Assembly (NCBI RefSeq): GCF_024868665.1
Contig: NC_079892.1
Coordinates: 8,258,251 to 8,322,250, forward strand
Reading direction: 5' to 3'
Source of the DNA: Triplophysa rosa
Lineage: Eukaryota > Chordata > Actinopteri > Cypriniformes > Nemacheilidae
DNA: 64,000 nt
Part shown: in pieces, positions 25,701 through 31,751 of the stretch
Layout of the letters: the number at the start of each line of letters is the position of its first letter
How positions within the stretch are numbered: position 1 is the stretch's first letter
Program-made: the position numbers and the translations under genes
Notes under the pieces: model-generated
Databases searched by the model: none
What the model was told of the DNA's origin: nothing
The model's input: only the letters and a program-made list of their open reading frames with translations

Positions 25701-25783
25701 TGTTACGTTATGTGAACATGTACATTAGCTGATCACATCTCTGTCTTTCTTGTCTTAGTGGAAGCAATGAAACTTCAATCTGA
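1499..25783 (+). CDS. celsr1: Cadherin EGF LAG seven-pass G-type receptor 1 (3' part, 33 coding exons)
   Basis: Celsr1 (Flamingo family) is a plasma-membrane adhesion GPCR that forms homophilic contacts and acts in planar cell polarity with Frizzled and Vangl. Thirty-three exons listed below total 4,889 nt. Allowing for the 2-nt split codon at the left edge, they give exactly 1,629 codons including the TGA stop. Domain order in window residue numbers: EGF (1-50), laminin G (52-250), EGF (252-292), laminin G (296-480), EGFs (500-553), laminin-type EGF (555-655), hormone-receptor domain (660-720), GAIN with GPS (721-1065), seven helices (1075-1315), cytoplasmic tail (1316-1628). The tail has the family's S-D-S-D-S-E-L-S and S-S-Y-A-S-S-H-S-S-D motifs. 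Choice of celsr1 over celsr2/3 rests on tail similarity and the adjacent gramd4. The a or b teleost paralogue is undecided. Cadherin repeats are off the left edge. Confidence 0.96.
2023..2400. mobile_element. MITE family A (TTAAAGGGAyAGTTCACCC ends), complete copy
   Basis: It begins TTAAAGGGATACTTCACCC and ends with the inverted complement (ggtgaagtatccctttaa). The two arms pair over most of the 378 bp: tttactcaccttcgagttg versus caactcgaaggtgagtaaa. This is a non-coding cyprinid element, and this copy lies in a celsr1 intron. Confidence 0.9.
2768..3185. mobile_element. MITE family B (TTAAAGGTnCAATGTGTA ... CTTTAA), copy 1
   Basis: It shares long identity with 15007-15366 (caatataatatacataactatg, agagccgttggttgcaa and similar blocks). 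It contains a 25-bp perfect tandem duplication at 3018-3067 that the other copy lacks. Confidence 0.85.
3363..3478 (+). CDS. celsr1: celsr1 exon: laminin G domain 1
   Basis: Acceptor tttcgtag/g, donor ctg/gtgagt. It encodes L-L-L-Y-N-G-R-F-N-E-R-H-D-F-I-A, the LamG beta-strand core. In frame with its neighbours. Confidence 0.95.
4443..4531 (+). CDS. celsr1: celsr1 exon: laminin G domain 1
   Basis: Acceptor ttgttcag/ga, donor aag/gtaagc. It encodes G-G-V-S-D-G-Q-W-H-T-V, the typical LamG 'DGxWH' strand. A 5.7-kb repeat-filled intron follows. Confidence 0.95.
5337..5623. mobile_element. MITE family A copy, degenerate left end
   Basis: It has the internal family A blocks (cacaaaagaagagtgtttgaag, ccccattgacttccattgta) and the right end gtgaactatccctttaa. 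The left terminus has lost the TTAAAGGG motif. Confidence 0.8.
6286..6653. mobile_element. Long-palindrome MITE (CCCTGATAGCACA ... TGTGCTATCTGGG)
   Basis: Terminal inverted repeats ccctgatagcacaca / tgtgctatctggg are followed by arms of about 120 bp that are nearly perfect complements. For example, ctggtttacgtctatttgac at 6306 pairs with gtcaaatagacgtaaaccag at 6614. The element could fold into one long hairpin. It is non-coding; the superfamily is not established here. Confidence 0.9.
7080..7530. repeat. A/T-rich low-complexity tract
   Basis: It consists of short degenerate repeats of aaaatctaaaattgaaatac and aaataagtaaaat units plus (TA)n. Probably a decayed simple-repeat array. Confidence 0.8.
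9081..9352. mobile_element. MITE family A copy, partial
   Basis: It contains tttactcaccctcgagttg, ccaccattgactaccatag and the complementary arm ctatggtagttaatggtgg. Both TTAA termini are degraded. Confidence 0.8.
9860..10055. mobile_element. MITE family A copy, central part only
   Basis: The arms gaacacaaaagaagatattttg and aaaagatcttcttttgtgttc pair with each other. The outer ends of the element are missing. Confidence 0.75.
10213..10370 (+). CDS. celsr1: celsr1 exon: laminin G domain 1
   Basis: Acceptor gttattctag/c, donor aaaaaaa/gtaagt. It encodes P-H-G-P-S-E-E-K-V-A-V-V-T-V-D-N-C-D, matching the vertebrate Celsr LamG1 sequence. The exon ends in a run of seven A. Confidence 0.95.
10861..11183. 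mobile_element. MITE family A, complete copy
   Basis: It starts ttaaagggacagttcaccc at 10861 and ends gggtgaactgttcctttaa at 11183, with arms pairing inward. Located between two celsr1 exons. Confidence 0.9.
11335..11498 (+). CDS. celsr1: celsr1 exon: end of laminin G domain 1
   Basis: Acceptor tatgtag/g, donor gcag/gttaga (non-consensus but GT). It encodes L-D-L-T-G-P-L-L-L-G-G-V-P-N-L-P and F-I-A-N-N-G-T, conserved in Celsr proteins. Confidence 0.95.
11834..11959 (+). CDS. celsr1: celsr1 exon: EGF-like domain between the two laminin G domains
   Basis: Acceptor cttttcag/g, donor acg/gtaaga. It encodes a complete EGF module with six cysteines (C-Q-N-G-G-V-C ... C-N-C-P-L-G-Y-G-G-K-N-C). Confidence 0.95.
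12142..12375. mobile_element. MITE family A copy, right end lost
   Basis: The left end is ttaaagtgattgttcacccaa. The central arms (gaatttcggtagccaaacaa, and the complementary stretch near 12320-12370) are still recognisable. Confidence 0.75.
12765..12931 (+). CDS. celsr1: celsr1 exon: laminin G domain 2, first part
   Basis: Acceptor tgtctgcag/t, donor ttg/gtgagt. It encodes V-S-W-S-D-T-D-I-T-I and W-Y-M-G-L-M-F-R-T-R-K, diagnostic of Celsr LamG2. Confidence 0.95.
13078..13353. mobile_element. MITE family A copy
   Basis: Left end agagacagttcacccaaaa, right end gggtgaactatccctttaa. The internal arms contain cacttctattgtatggata and its partner. Confidence 0.85.
13381..13857. mobile_element. 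Inverted-repeat element with cagtgttggg ends
   Basis: Termini cagtgttgggtgtaactag and taacttacccaacactg are complementary. The interior is full of taattagttac/gtaactaatta motifs. Widespread non-autonomous element type in fish; no coding capacity. Confidence 0.85.
13870..14105. mobile_element. Transposon-derived fragment, unclassified
   Basis: The stretch with gatgttgaatagggttcagg, ggcaggccagtcacgttctt and ctggaacagcaaccggccct resembles a DNA-transposon fragment common in fish genomes. There is no usable ORF. Assignment is from memory of the repeat and not confirmed. Confidence 0.5.
14268..14453 (+). CDS. celsr1: celsr1 exon: laminin G domain 2
   Basis: Acceptor cttttccag/g, donor cag/gtatag. 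It encodes V-D-D-G-E-W-H-H-V-L-V-E-L-K and L-D-Y-G-M-F-Q. A phase-0 exon at both ends. Confidence 0.94.
14535..14648 (+). CDS. celsr1: celsr1 exon: laminin G domain 2
   Basis: Acceptor atatgtag/a, donor cag/gtaaat. It encodes L-Y-I-G-G-L-L and the closing G-F-T-G-C-M-Q cysteine motif of the LamG fold. The preceding intron is only 81 bp. Confidence 0.94.
14727..14901 (+). CDS. celsr1: celsr1 exon: end of laminin G 2 and start of EGF
   Basis: Acceptor tctcacag/g, donor ccag/gtaaca. It encodes G-V-R-M-G-E-T, V-K-D-G-C-N-L, then the first half of an EGF repeat (C-P-T-H-S-R-C ... C-V-C-E-P). The preceding intron is only 78 bp. Confidence 0.95.
15007..15366. mobile_element. MITE family B, copy 2, abutting a celsr1 splice acceptor
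   Basis: It starts ttaaaggtgctgtgtgtaat and ends tacactgtacctttaa, 17 bp before the exon at 15384. Same family as 2768-3185, with the single (not duplicated) ggcaaagaagcg block. Confidence 0.88.
15384..15525 (+). CDS. celsr1: celsr1 exon: EGF-like domain
   Basis: Acceptor ctccag/g, donor caa/gtgagt. It completes one EGF (Y-F-G-R-D-C) and encodes the next (C-L-L-N-P-C-E ... C-H-C-G-H-N-Y-Y-G-Q-N-C). A MITE ends 17 bp upstream of the exon, so branch point and polypyrimidine tract are at or inside the insertion. Confidence 0.95.
15526..17026 (+). other. celsr1: celsr1 intron without named repeats
   Basis: 1.5 kb, with A/T-rich stretches near 16560-16740. No RNA gene, conserved coding block or MITE is recognised. 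Confidence 0.6.
17027..17147 (+). CDS. celsr1: celsr1 exon: laminin-type EGF, first part
   Basis: Acceptor cactcag/a, donor aag/gtaagc. It encodes G-W-W-G-Y-P-T-C-G-P-C-N-C-D and T-G-E-C-S-C-K of the laminin-type EGF. Confidence 0.95.
17565..17748 (+). CDS. celsr1: celsr1 exon: laminin-type EGF
   Basis: Acceptor ttttttag/g, donor gtgg/gtatgt. It encodes Y-P-C-D-C-F-H-L-G-A-H-S-R-T-C, T-G-Q-C-A-C-K and C-N-R-C-D-N-P-F-A-E-V-T, an almost invariant Celsr segment. Confidence 0.95.
17804..18243. mobile_element. Inverted-repeat element (gattaatcg ends), copy 1, with nested insertion
   Basis: The ends gggttgtacaacgattaatcg and cgattaatcgttgcacaaccc are complementary, and the arms (ccagaataaaagtttgtg / ttttattctgg) pair. 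A foreign block containing ttggcagacgcttttatcc (about 17975-18080) sits in the middle. Copy 2 is at 47648-47968. Confidence 0.82.
18440..18541 (+). CDS. celsr1: celsr1 exon: hormone-receptor domain, first part
   Basis: Acceptor ttatctag/t, donor gtg/gtaagt. It encodes Y-D-E-C-P-K-A-F-A-D-G-I-W-W-P and C-P-K-G-S-S-G, the HormR cysteine/tryptophan signature. Confidence 0.95.
18623..18717 (+). CDS. celsr1: celsr1 exon: end of hormone-receptor domain
   Basis: Acceptor tttctacag/g. Donor gag/gtgtgg is a weak GT site. It encodes I-R-H-C-S-D-D-K-G-W-L-P-P-E-L-F-N-C-T. Frame is kept into the next exon. Confidence 0.92.
18847..19056 (+). CDS. celsr1: celsr1 exon: GAIN domain
   Basis: Acceptor tatttag/a, donor aag/gtacag. 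It encodes L-F-G-S-D-V-K-V-A-Y-H-L-L and H-E-S-L-H-Q-G-F-E-L, the helical GAIN subdomain A. Confidence 0.95.
19148..19331 (+). CDS. celsr1: celsr1 exon: GAIN domain
   Basis: Acceptor tgtggtag/a, donor atga/gttagt. It encodes G-G-T-A-H-L-L-R-H-F-E-E-Y and L-R-K-T-Y-L-R-P-F-T-I-I-T, conserved in Celsr GAIN domains. Confidence 0.94.
19412..19549 (+). CDS. celsr1: celsr1 exon: GAIN domain
   Basis: Acceptor aacatgcaag/t (poor pyrimidine tract), donor aaag/gtttgg. It encodes I-V-A-V-D-F-L-D, K-I-P-R-F and E-E-L-E-S-S-V-V-F-P. Confidence 0.92.
19679..19889 (+). CDS. celsr1: celsr1 exon: GAIN domain
   Basis: Acceptor gacttcag/a. Donor ctgag/gtgcaa is weak but required by frame and by the conserved R-R-S-L-R/L-P junction. 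It encodes A-M-V-I-I-Y-R-S-L-G-Q-L-L-P-E and Y-D-P-D-R-R-S. Confidence 0.92.
20127..20534. mobile_element. MITE family C (TTAAAGTCCCAGTGAAA ... CTTTAA), copy 1
   Basis: It matches 37861-38234 closely (attacaattcctattt, aaaacgatcgcaacttc and others). TTAA at both ends. In a celsr1 intron of the GAIN-coding part. Confidence 0.85.
20875..21042 (+). CDS. celsr1: celsr1 exon: GAIN domain, subdomain B
   Basis: Acceptor gtgtccag/g, donor ct/gtaagt. It encodes H-P-I-I-N-T-P-I-V-S and R-T-K-P-V-C-V-Y-W-N-H-S, including the first conserved GPS-region cysteine and tryptophan. Confidence 0.95.
21205..21331 (+). CDS. celsr1: celsr1 exon: GPS motif
   Basis: Acceptor tttttgtag/g, donor gag/gtagac. It encodes the GPCR proteolysis site C-Q-C-N-H-M-T-S-F-A-V-L-M-D. 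Self-cleavage in the family occurs between the residue after H and the following T/S; here the triad is H-M-T. Confidence 0.95.
21419..21619 (+). CDS. celsr1: celsr1 exon: transmembrane helices 1 and 2
   Basis: Acceptor gtttttag/c, donor ccg/gtgagc. TM1 is the hydrophobic run T-V-S-A-S-L-V-A-L-L-I-T-F-L-L-L. The first loop reads R-S-N-I-H-S-I-H-K-N, then TM2 A-A-I-F-L-S-E-L-I-F-L-T-G-I-N-Q-T. Confidence 0.96.
21778..21952 (+). CDS. celsr1: celsr1 exon: transmembrane helix 3 and start of helix 4
   Basis: Acceptor ctttgtag/t, donor actg/gtatga. It encodes C-T-V-V-A-I-L-L-H-Y-S-Y, F-A-W-M-F-V-E-G-L-H-I-Y-R-M-L and G-W-G-I-P-A-I-I-T-G. Confidence 0.96.
22104..22216 (+). CDS. celsr1: celsr1 exon: helix 4 end, second extracellular loop, helix 5 start
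   Basis: Acceptor cgctcag/g, donor ctg/gtaagt. It encodes G-L-D-P-Q-G-Y-G-N-P-D-F-C-W-L, the conserved loop cysteine-tryptophan of adhesion GPCRs. Confidence 0.96.
22776..23358. mobile_element. MITE family E (tgtgaccctgg ends), plus copy with internal insertion
   Basis: It starts tgtgaccctggaaaagtcat and contains aagatcatgttccatgaaga and ggcgattttctcaatatttag. It matches the reverse complement of 41945-42374. About 22980-23170 is extra sequence. It lies in the intron between the helix 5-start and helix 5-end exons. Confidence 0.8.
23488..23564 (+). CDS. celsr1: celsr1 exon: helix 5 and third intracellular loop
   Basis: Acceptor ttgacag/a, donor gcaat/gtaagt. It encodes I-N-M-V-L-I-V-L-A-A-K-A-S-C followed by a basic loop. 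A 1.27-kb intron with a MITE precedes it. Confidence 0.95.
23668..23794 (+). CDS. celsr1: celsr1 exon: helices 6 and 7
   Basis: Acceptor ttcttcag/c, donor acag/gtaatg. It encodes F-L-L-L-L-L-I-S-A-T-W-L-L-G-L (TM6) and F-H-Y-L-F-A-I-L-S-C-V-Q (TM7). Confidence 0.96.
23936..24061 (+). CDS. celsr1: celsr1 exon: end of helix 7 and start of cytoplasmic tail
   Basis: Acceptor cactttag/g, donor act/gtaagt. It encodes G-I-C-I-F-L-F-H-C-L-L-N-K-D-V-R-R and then R-P-T-L-L-T. Confidence 0.95.
24217..24353 (+). CDS. celsr1: celsr1 exon: cytoplasmic tail
   Basis: Acceptor gttttag/c, donor cgg/gtaata. It encodes R-S-L-N-G-D-A-Y and G-E-S-T-V-S-L-E-S-S, matching the Celsr1 tail R-S-L-N and G-E-S-T-A-S-L-D. 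Confidence 0.93.
24492..24586 (+). CDS. celsr1: celsr1 exon: cytoplasmic tail
   Basis: Acceptor cacacag/g, donor gaag/gtaagg. It encodes a basic, low-complexity tail segment (E-K-K-H-S-V-S-S-N-G-G) and is less conserved than its neighbours. Assigned on frame and splice sites. Confidence 0.9.
24731..24874 (+). CDS. celsr1: celsr1 exon: acidic/serine-rich cytoplasmic tail
   Basis: Acceptor tgttcag/a. Donor aaag/gtgccc is weak. It encodes D-S-D-S-E-L-S-V-D and S-S-S-Y-A-S-S-H-S-S-D-S-E-D-D, a near-invariant Celsr tail motif. Read-through of the weak donor would add 28 codons and a stop at about 24958. Confidence 0.94.
25020..25232 (+). CDS. celsr1: celsr1 exon: cytoplasmic tail
   Basis: Acceptor tttcgcag/g, donor agag/gtgagc. 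It encodes G-D-A-V and L-R-V-E-T-K-V-N-V-E-L-H, matching Celsr1 (L-K-V-E-T-K-V-S-V-E-L-H). Confidence 0.95.
25316..25336. repeat. (CA)n microsatellite
   Basis: Run of alternating c-a dinucleotides in the intron before the penultimate celsr1 exon. Confidence 0.85.
25424..25679 (+). CDS. celsr1: celsr1 exon: cytoplasmic tail
   Basis: Acceptor atcctgtag/g, donor tga/gtaagt. It encodes G-I-L-K-N-K-I-T-Y-P-P-P-L-T and R-L-R-E-K-L-S-D, conserved in Celsr1. Confidence 0.95.
25759..25783 (+). CDS. celsr1: celsr1 last coding exon
   Basis: Acceptor tgtcttag/t. It encodes D-G-S-N-E-T-S-I and the TGA stop at 25781-25783. The terminal T-S-I fits a class I PDZ ligand (S/T-x-hydrophobic). Confidence 0.9.
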
Positions 25784-27020
25784 GTCTTTTGGAAAGACTG
25801 CAAGTGGTCTGATGGACCAATGATGACCAGGCAGTATTAAAACACAGCATGGTCCTGTCCAGAAAACATGATTGTCTATGTACTGTTTATGAAGATGTAG
25901 ACCAAGCACTTGGTATCCCAGCAGAAAACGTTGAGATGCACAAGGACAGAAAAGCTTTCTGCCACCAGAATGCTACACTGGATGGAGCTGCATGGCGTAG
26001 CTGCTCTGAAGATATGACAGGAGGTTTGAGTTCCAGTTTGGATAGAAGTTGGTCCAAAGCTACAACATGGTAAAAATAAAGACGGATATGAATTCACATT
26101 TGTATAGATTCACTTAGACTTCATCAGACATGTGTAAGTGATGTTTATAGTTAATATTTTGTATTTTAGATATTTAATAGGGTTACCTATTTGTAAATTG
26201 TAAAATAGGATTTCAACGTGATGCCAGTTCTGAATATTTATGTTTTTGTTTACTGTGATATTTTTACAGCACTGTTTTAAATTTACTTGATGTGTTTAAG
26301 TTGTGTCATTTTATATTTGTGAGAATTAGCATTTGTATAATGTTTATAAATTAGTTTTTTAATTTTGTCGCCACACAGTTCCTTTAATTGAGTTTAATTT
26401 TTCCCCAGTCATATTAGATGAATTATCAGAATGAAGATATCCACTGTACACACTGTCTGTAGATCTCTGCCAACATTCTGTATTGGGTTGAATGGACAGA
26501 TGGGTCCATTGTATTTTTACCACTGACAGTATTTTACAGCATATGTTCAGCATGCCTTATTTTTTTTATTACTGCCAGTGCTGTACATTCAAAAACAGTG
26601 TTTTTATGTTTGCTAAGAATCTAAATTACCAACAGGGTTTCAAAGTGAAAAAACAATGTTACTGCTCTGCCAAACCTCTTGTGTGAATATACACATTATG
26701 CTTTTGTTCACAAGTTCAGGGACCCTTTTTTCAGTTTTACTCACTGTAAATGTCAAACTATGATAACTGATACCAGTAACCATGTAGTCTGTGTTTAGTT
26801 AATAGCATAGAGTTCATTGTATACAGTAGTCTTTAAGTGAACAAAGATCCTATTCCATAAAATAGATCAAATGTGTATCCATGAAATACCTCCATTACTT
26901 CTCAATATTCATGAGATACATTATAGGAGATACAAGCATGTAACGATACAGGCATTTATAATCTTGGCACTGATAAAACATTACACATTGTAAATAAACA
27001 AATGAGGAAGATTTAATAAA
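25784..27020 (+). other. celsr1: celsr1 3' untranslated region (probable)
   Basis: Non-coding, A/T-rich sequence after the stop. Candidate poly(A) signals AATAAA lie at 26075-26080, 26993-26998 and 27015-27020. The distal pair would give a 1.2-kb 3' UTR. No other gene signal is seen here. Confidence 0.6.
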
Positions 27021-28380
27021 AACATTGTTAGTGTTTTGTATGCTACTGGTTCAGCAAAAGTTGGTGATACCATATGAAAAACAATGTTTCATCATTTACA
27101 GCCCTGCAGAAAAAAAAACAATAGAAAATGTATTGGATTTAATGGAAACTATAATGGTGTCTACTGGTATGTGATGGATTCTATTGGTGGGATGTTATCT
27201 GGCAGATGGGAACCAAATCCTATTGTAATCATGCACAAAAACACACTAAAAAAAGGAAATGTGTAATGGTTTTAATGGAAAAAAGCTAATGGATCATAAT
27301 GGTAATCTAATGGAAACCTTATCATTTCTGTGATGGTGTCTTATGTTTTTTTAGCAGGGATATTACCATGGTAGTTTTTGAAGGTGAAGTATTGCTTATT
27401 AATAATACCTTAAATAAATCCCTGCTCTAAAAAATAAAACAATAGACAACATAAAAAGAAATTGATTTAATGGTTATAATGGGAGTTGTATTGGTTCCCT
27501 TACGAACATTTTGGTGCATTGATTACTTAGGGCAAAACCATGGTTTTACTACAGTAACCATCGTTTACTATGGTTTTTACAAAAAACATGGTTTTCTCAG
27601 TTTTTTTATTTTGTGATAACCAATGTTTTACTACAGTAACCATAGTTTTTTGGTTTTAACTGTAGTAAAACCATGGTTTTTCAATTTTAACTACAGTAAA
27701 ACCATGGTAAATTTTCGTATGGGTTTTAATGATAACTGTAATGGTCTCTGAGGGTCTCTACAGCAACGTGTTGGTTTCTGTTAGTTATCTGGCGGATGCA
27801 AAAACATAAAATGCGTTTTATTATCTGTTTCTTCGACACGTCAAAGTTTAACGTCCCCGTGTAGATTTAACCAACGCCTCGCATTGTGCGCCATCTAGCG
27901 CCCATACACGAAACCTGTAATCGAGGCCGCAACACCCCCAAAACAAGTCAAACCAGACCTGTTACATATCTGTCTAGACCTACAATATCTTTTCACGTCA
28001 AAACACGACTACTTAAGAAACACAGCTGAAAATACTCCATTTGTTTTCATACTCGTATGACGTATAAACTTTAAGCATGGATTGAGAGAGTAAGAGGATT
28101 AATGTCCACCTCACTTGTTGAGACACAGGCCTGTGTTGGTCACCTATTTAATGACTTTAAATATAAATAAGTGCTTTGTCTTTTACTTTTTCATCACGAC
28201 GAACGATTTCAGTGCATTAGTCATACAGCGAGACGACTGTCAATTATCGGCCCCTTTAAGAGCGTCTGTCGCTGTCATTGACGAAATTTCCTGGTGTGAG
28301 GAGTGAGTGTCGCTGTATATCAACAAGAGCCTCAAACGGATGCCAAATGATGATCTGTGGGTCGTATGTGTTTGTAATCC
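27021..28380. other. celsr1-gramd4 intergenic region
   Basis: It holds short imperfect repeats (tggatttaatggaaact-like, 27120-27500) and a cluster of catggttttactacagtaacc palindromic blocks (27530-27715). 27800-28320 looks unique and has scattered CpG, and may be upstream promoter sequence of gramd4. Confidence 0.5.
27530..27715. repeat. Cluster of ACCATGGTTTTAC palindromic repeats
   Basis: Several alternating-orientation copies of catggttttactacagtaac and gtaaaaccatggtttt occur. Related blocks occur at 29930-30075 and 63400-63590. Confidence 0.75.
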
Positions 28381-28610
28381 ACTGGAAATATCAATCGCAC
28401 GGGTAGATCAATGCTTCTCTTCGGGCTCGAGGAAAGCGGAATTGCGGGGGATTTCGTAGCGATCTGGTAGCAGGTGGTGTCCGAGAGGGTCGCGGCTCGA
28501 ATAATCATGCTTTCCTTTTAATGAAACTTATATACGAATATCGCACAAGGTAGGTCCGAAACTTTAAATCCCCTTTTGACTAATAATCCCGCGGCGGGCG
28601 GGGCGCGTGC
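28380..28610 (+). promoter_or_regulatory. gramd4: Probable gramd4 promoter / first exon, CpG-rich
   Basis: This is one of the most CpG-rich stretches in the window (ggtcgcggctcgaataatc at 28488, ggcgggcggggcgcgtg at 28593, a GC-box-like block). A consensus donor (acaag/gtaggt) ends a possible first exon at 28549, and 3.1 kb downstream is the acceptor of the exon carrying the conserved start codon. No TATA box is evident. The transcription start itself cannot be read from sequence alone. Confidence 0.55.
28521..28549 (+). CDS. gramd4: Possible alternative gramd4 N-terminal coding exon
   Basis: ATG at 28521 opens nine codons plus two bases up to the donor at 28550. Spliced to the acceptor at 31703, the frame runs without a stop into the conserved ATG at 31752, adding 26 mostly basic residues (M-K-L-I-Y-E-Y-R-T-R ...). 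The ATG context is weak (tta before ATG), and an upstream 4-codon uORF (28507) overlaps, so this stays a possibility. Confidence 0.35.
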
Positions 28611-30254
28611 TACACAATGTAACGTTACCAGGCTTTTGTATCCAACATTGTTGCATGCTTGCATTGTCATATCCACACCAAACACCACTATATACGGCGG
28701 CTTGTAGTTTCACCAGTGGATACCACAACTGCTGATGTTCGCGCGTGTTTATTTGTCGCGATATCTGTCGATAATGTGGTTTAACGTGAGACGCATCCCT
28801 CGCCAAGACGAGGTAAGAAAATTGCGTGTGTGTGTTAAATATTGTGCAGGTTTACAAACATCGCCATTCTACACGAGCCTGGTGTTTGTGGGCATGCTTG
28901 CGTGATGATGATGGCATCGGTCAATCAGCTGGTTTTTTAATGGAGATGAGTGGCTTTTACGTCAAGGGATCAGTCGACTGTGTATTGTTAGTGCAACTGT
29001 GCCAAGCCTTACGTTAGATGTTTTATTGATGATCCAACTTGAACGGCTGGTCGCTCATACACGGTGAAGCTACGAAACGTGTTTGAACAAGATTGCATTG
29101 CTTCTGTTAAATAACAAGCAAAAAGGTCGTTGTTCATAGAGATACAGTTCTGGGATGGCGAGGGTATGACAAAAGGAGCGTTCTGTGGAGAGTGTGGGGG
29201 GAATGGAGATGTCTGAGGTTATATTGTAGAGCAGTCATGGGAACTGAGCAGACTGACTGACTGAACTCATTACCACCGAGAGTGAAAGGGAGTCGCCCGT
29301 TGGCGCCAGTATAGAGAAAAATGAGTTGTGGTGGGCATGGTATGATGTAATTGTAGTGGGCATACATAAAAATGTGTCTGTATCATGGAAAAACAGAATG
29401 GACGGGGCAGGTCGTTATTATATAATGGACATGCATGCATTATAAAGGAGAGTCTGAGGTGTCATACAGAAATCTGATATATAACCATATGTGTTTTCAT
29501 TTTGTATAATTTAATGTGTCATTTTCAGTTAAAACTTGAGATATAAATTCTCAGAGAATGTGTTTACACTATATTGAATCATCTGTTTATATTTTAGTAA
29601 AACCCTGATGATAGAGTCCGAGCATCAGAAAAATGTCAGTCTTTGCACGTTTTCTATTTTAAAGAGAGAGAAATGGATGTGACAAAAGAGCACGCACGTT
29701 TTTGAGGGACGACACACTTTGTAGGATTTCGGTGAATTAAAATGCGCAAACCAGAAGCAATAATACTCAACAAATGGAGAAGGGATGGCTCTTTATAGAA
29801 CATACAATAGTTTTGTTTTAATCTTTTTCATTTCTTTTTAAAAATATTTTTAGTCTAAATTTTAATCTTCATTTTAAGGATGGCATTTGCATAAAATAGC
29901 CCAAATATGGTTTAGCAAATAAACCATATTTTACAGTTTGTATTGCCATTGTTTTACTACAAATGCCATGGTAAATCAATTATTATTGTGGTAAGACAAT
30001 ATACATATTTTGTTTTCTATGGTTTTACTACAAATAAAAACAACAACATGGTTGCCATAATTAAACCGTCGTAAATTTCCATGCAACACTTGCATGAACT
30101 ACAAAAGTGTTTAGCTGGGTGCTTTAATAGAAAACAGACTCAAGGGTCAAATGTTTGAAGAGCTCCACGCAAAGCCGTCACCGGGACTTTGGGCCTGTCG
30201 GACAGACCGAGGAGTGGGGAAGTTATGTCGAATTTTACTTGAACAAAACTTGCT

Positions 30255-30516
30255 CAACAACTTGTGGAAACTATGATGTGGTTCATTACCCACCTTGCAA
30301 ATTGCCACCAACGGCTCACTCCACCCCTCCCTTTTGAAGCACTACCTCACAGGACCATGCTGTCGTCACAATTTCACTTCTTTGCTGAAGGAGATAACGT
30401 ATTTATGAAACGTGCTCTGCAGACCAGTTTGTCGGTTTAGGGCTACTGTAGAAACATGTCATATCATATTGTATTTCTGTCAGCAGATCCTCCTAAATTT
30501 TACACGGCACCTTTAA
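30255..30516 (-). mobile_element. MITE family B fragment, reverse orientation
   Basis: Reading the minus strand from 30516 gives ttaaaggtgccgtgtaaaat and later gagccgttggtggcaattt, as in the copies at 2768 and 15007. The distal end is truncated. Confidence 0.8.
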
Positions 30517-31269
30517 AGCAGATGTTTTCTTCATCACAAAAAAGGCATTTTTTTCTACTAAATGCCTGACTTACTGCTGTTTTGTGTAAAACCTTTTTCC
30601 TCATGAAAGAACATGCTGCAGGATGACATGATTAGTTTTAATATTTAATGCGCGCTCATAATTTCTCATGAAACTGCATGTTCTAATAATAATCTGACAA
30701 ATCTCAACAATGGTGATGACTACCATCCGCTCTTGCCTCAAGAGAGTTGCATGAAATGCCCGCTCACTGTCACAAAAGTCCCTTCGCAATTCACGGGATG
30801 CCAAATTCAGGCCGTTCAGGAAAGTGAAGGCTGGATGTAAACCCTAGTTCTGTCATTATCATGTAAAGCATGTTGCTTGTGTTTCGGAGGTGAAATGAGA
30901 ACTGTGTCAGAGGTTTTGAGTGTCTAGGCACGCAAACGGTCACTTTGTTCCCAGGCTGGCTTTGTTTGCTGTAGGTCAACTAGCAATAGGGTATGCCGAG
31001 TTTGGACCGCCGACAGTGAAGCCGACTGTGGGCCTTTGATTCCTGGAAAGGTTTTTTCAAACATAATCCAGTCACATGTTGCAAAGCCGTGCAAGTCTTT
31101 AGGCATTTGTGAATACTTTTAAAAAGTATTAAGGACATTCAGAAAAATGCTATCTAGAAGTCGAGTGAAGTAGTTTGTAGTGTTGCTCAAATGTAATTCT
31201 GTGCCGTGTCTTTCATTCATGATATTAGATCAATAAATCATCAAACTTATGAGTAGTTATTTGCTCATC

Positions 31270-31546
31270 TTAAAGGGACAGTGCACCCAAAAATTCTGTC
31301 ATCATTTACTCACCCTCATGTCATTCCAAATCTGTATGACTTTCATTCTTCTGCAGAACACAAAAGACGATATTTTGAAGAACGTCGATGCCCAACAACA
31401 CTGGGTCCCCATTGACTTCCATAATATGGACACAAAAACTTCTCAGAATATCTTCCTTTGTGTTCCACAGAAGAAAGAGTCATACATTGGTTTTGAATGA
31501 CATGGGGGTGAATAAATTATGAATTTTGGGTGAACCATCCCTTTAA
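31270..31546. mobile_element. MITE family A, complete copy
   Basis: Left end ttaaagggacagtgcaccc; right end gggtgaaccatccctttaa. Its arms contain cacaaaagacgatattttg and its complement. Confidence 0.9.
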
Positions 31547-31751
31547 TCTCCAATCCTGTTTAATTTTTGATGACATGTCCCTTTAATAAAAAAATATAAA
31601 TTGAATAAGCATTTCTTGCCATGTTTCTTTAGTTTAGATAGATTTAGCTTTGTATGTAATGCAATTGTACAGTTTTTCAATCTGCTGTCTTTGTCCCTGC
31701 AGGGCTGCCTCTCGCCATGTTAAGATAAAGACACAGATCTCTGTGTTGAAC

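Larger units (their letters stand above)
28550..31702 (+). other. gramd4: gramd4 first intron
   Basis: It contains catggttttac-type repeats (29930-30075), a minus-oriented MITE family B piece (30255-30516) and a MITE family A copy (31270-31546). The remainder has no recognised feature. Confidence 0.6.

Noticed and set aside
1499..25783. Identification as celsr2 or celsr3
   Set aside because: The H-M-T GPS is celsr2-like, but the cytoplasmic tail (G-I-L-K-N-K-I-T-Y-P-P-P-L-T, R-L-R-E-K-L) and adjacency to gramd4 point to celsr1.
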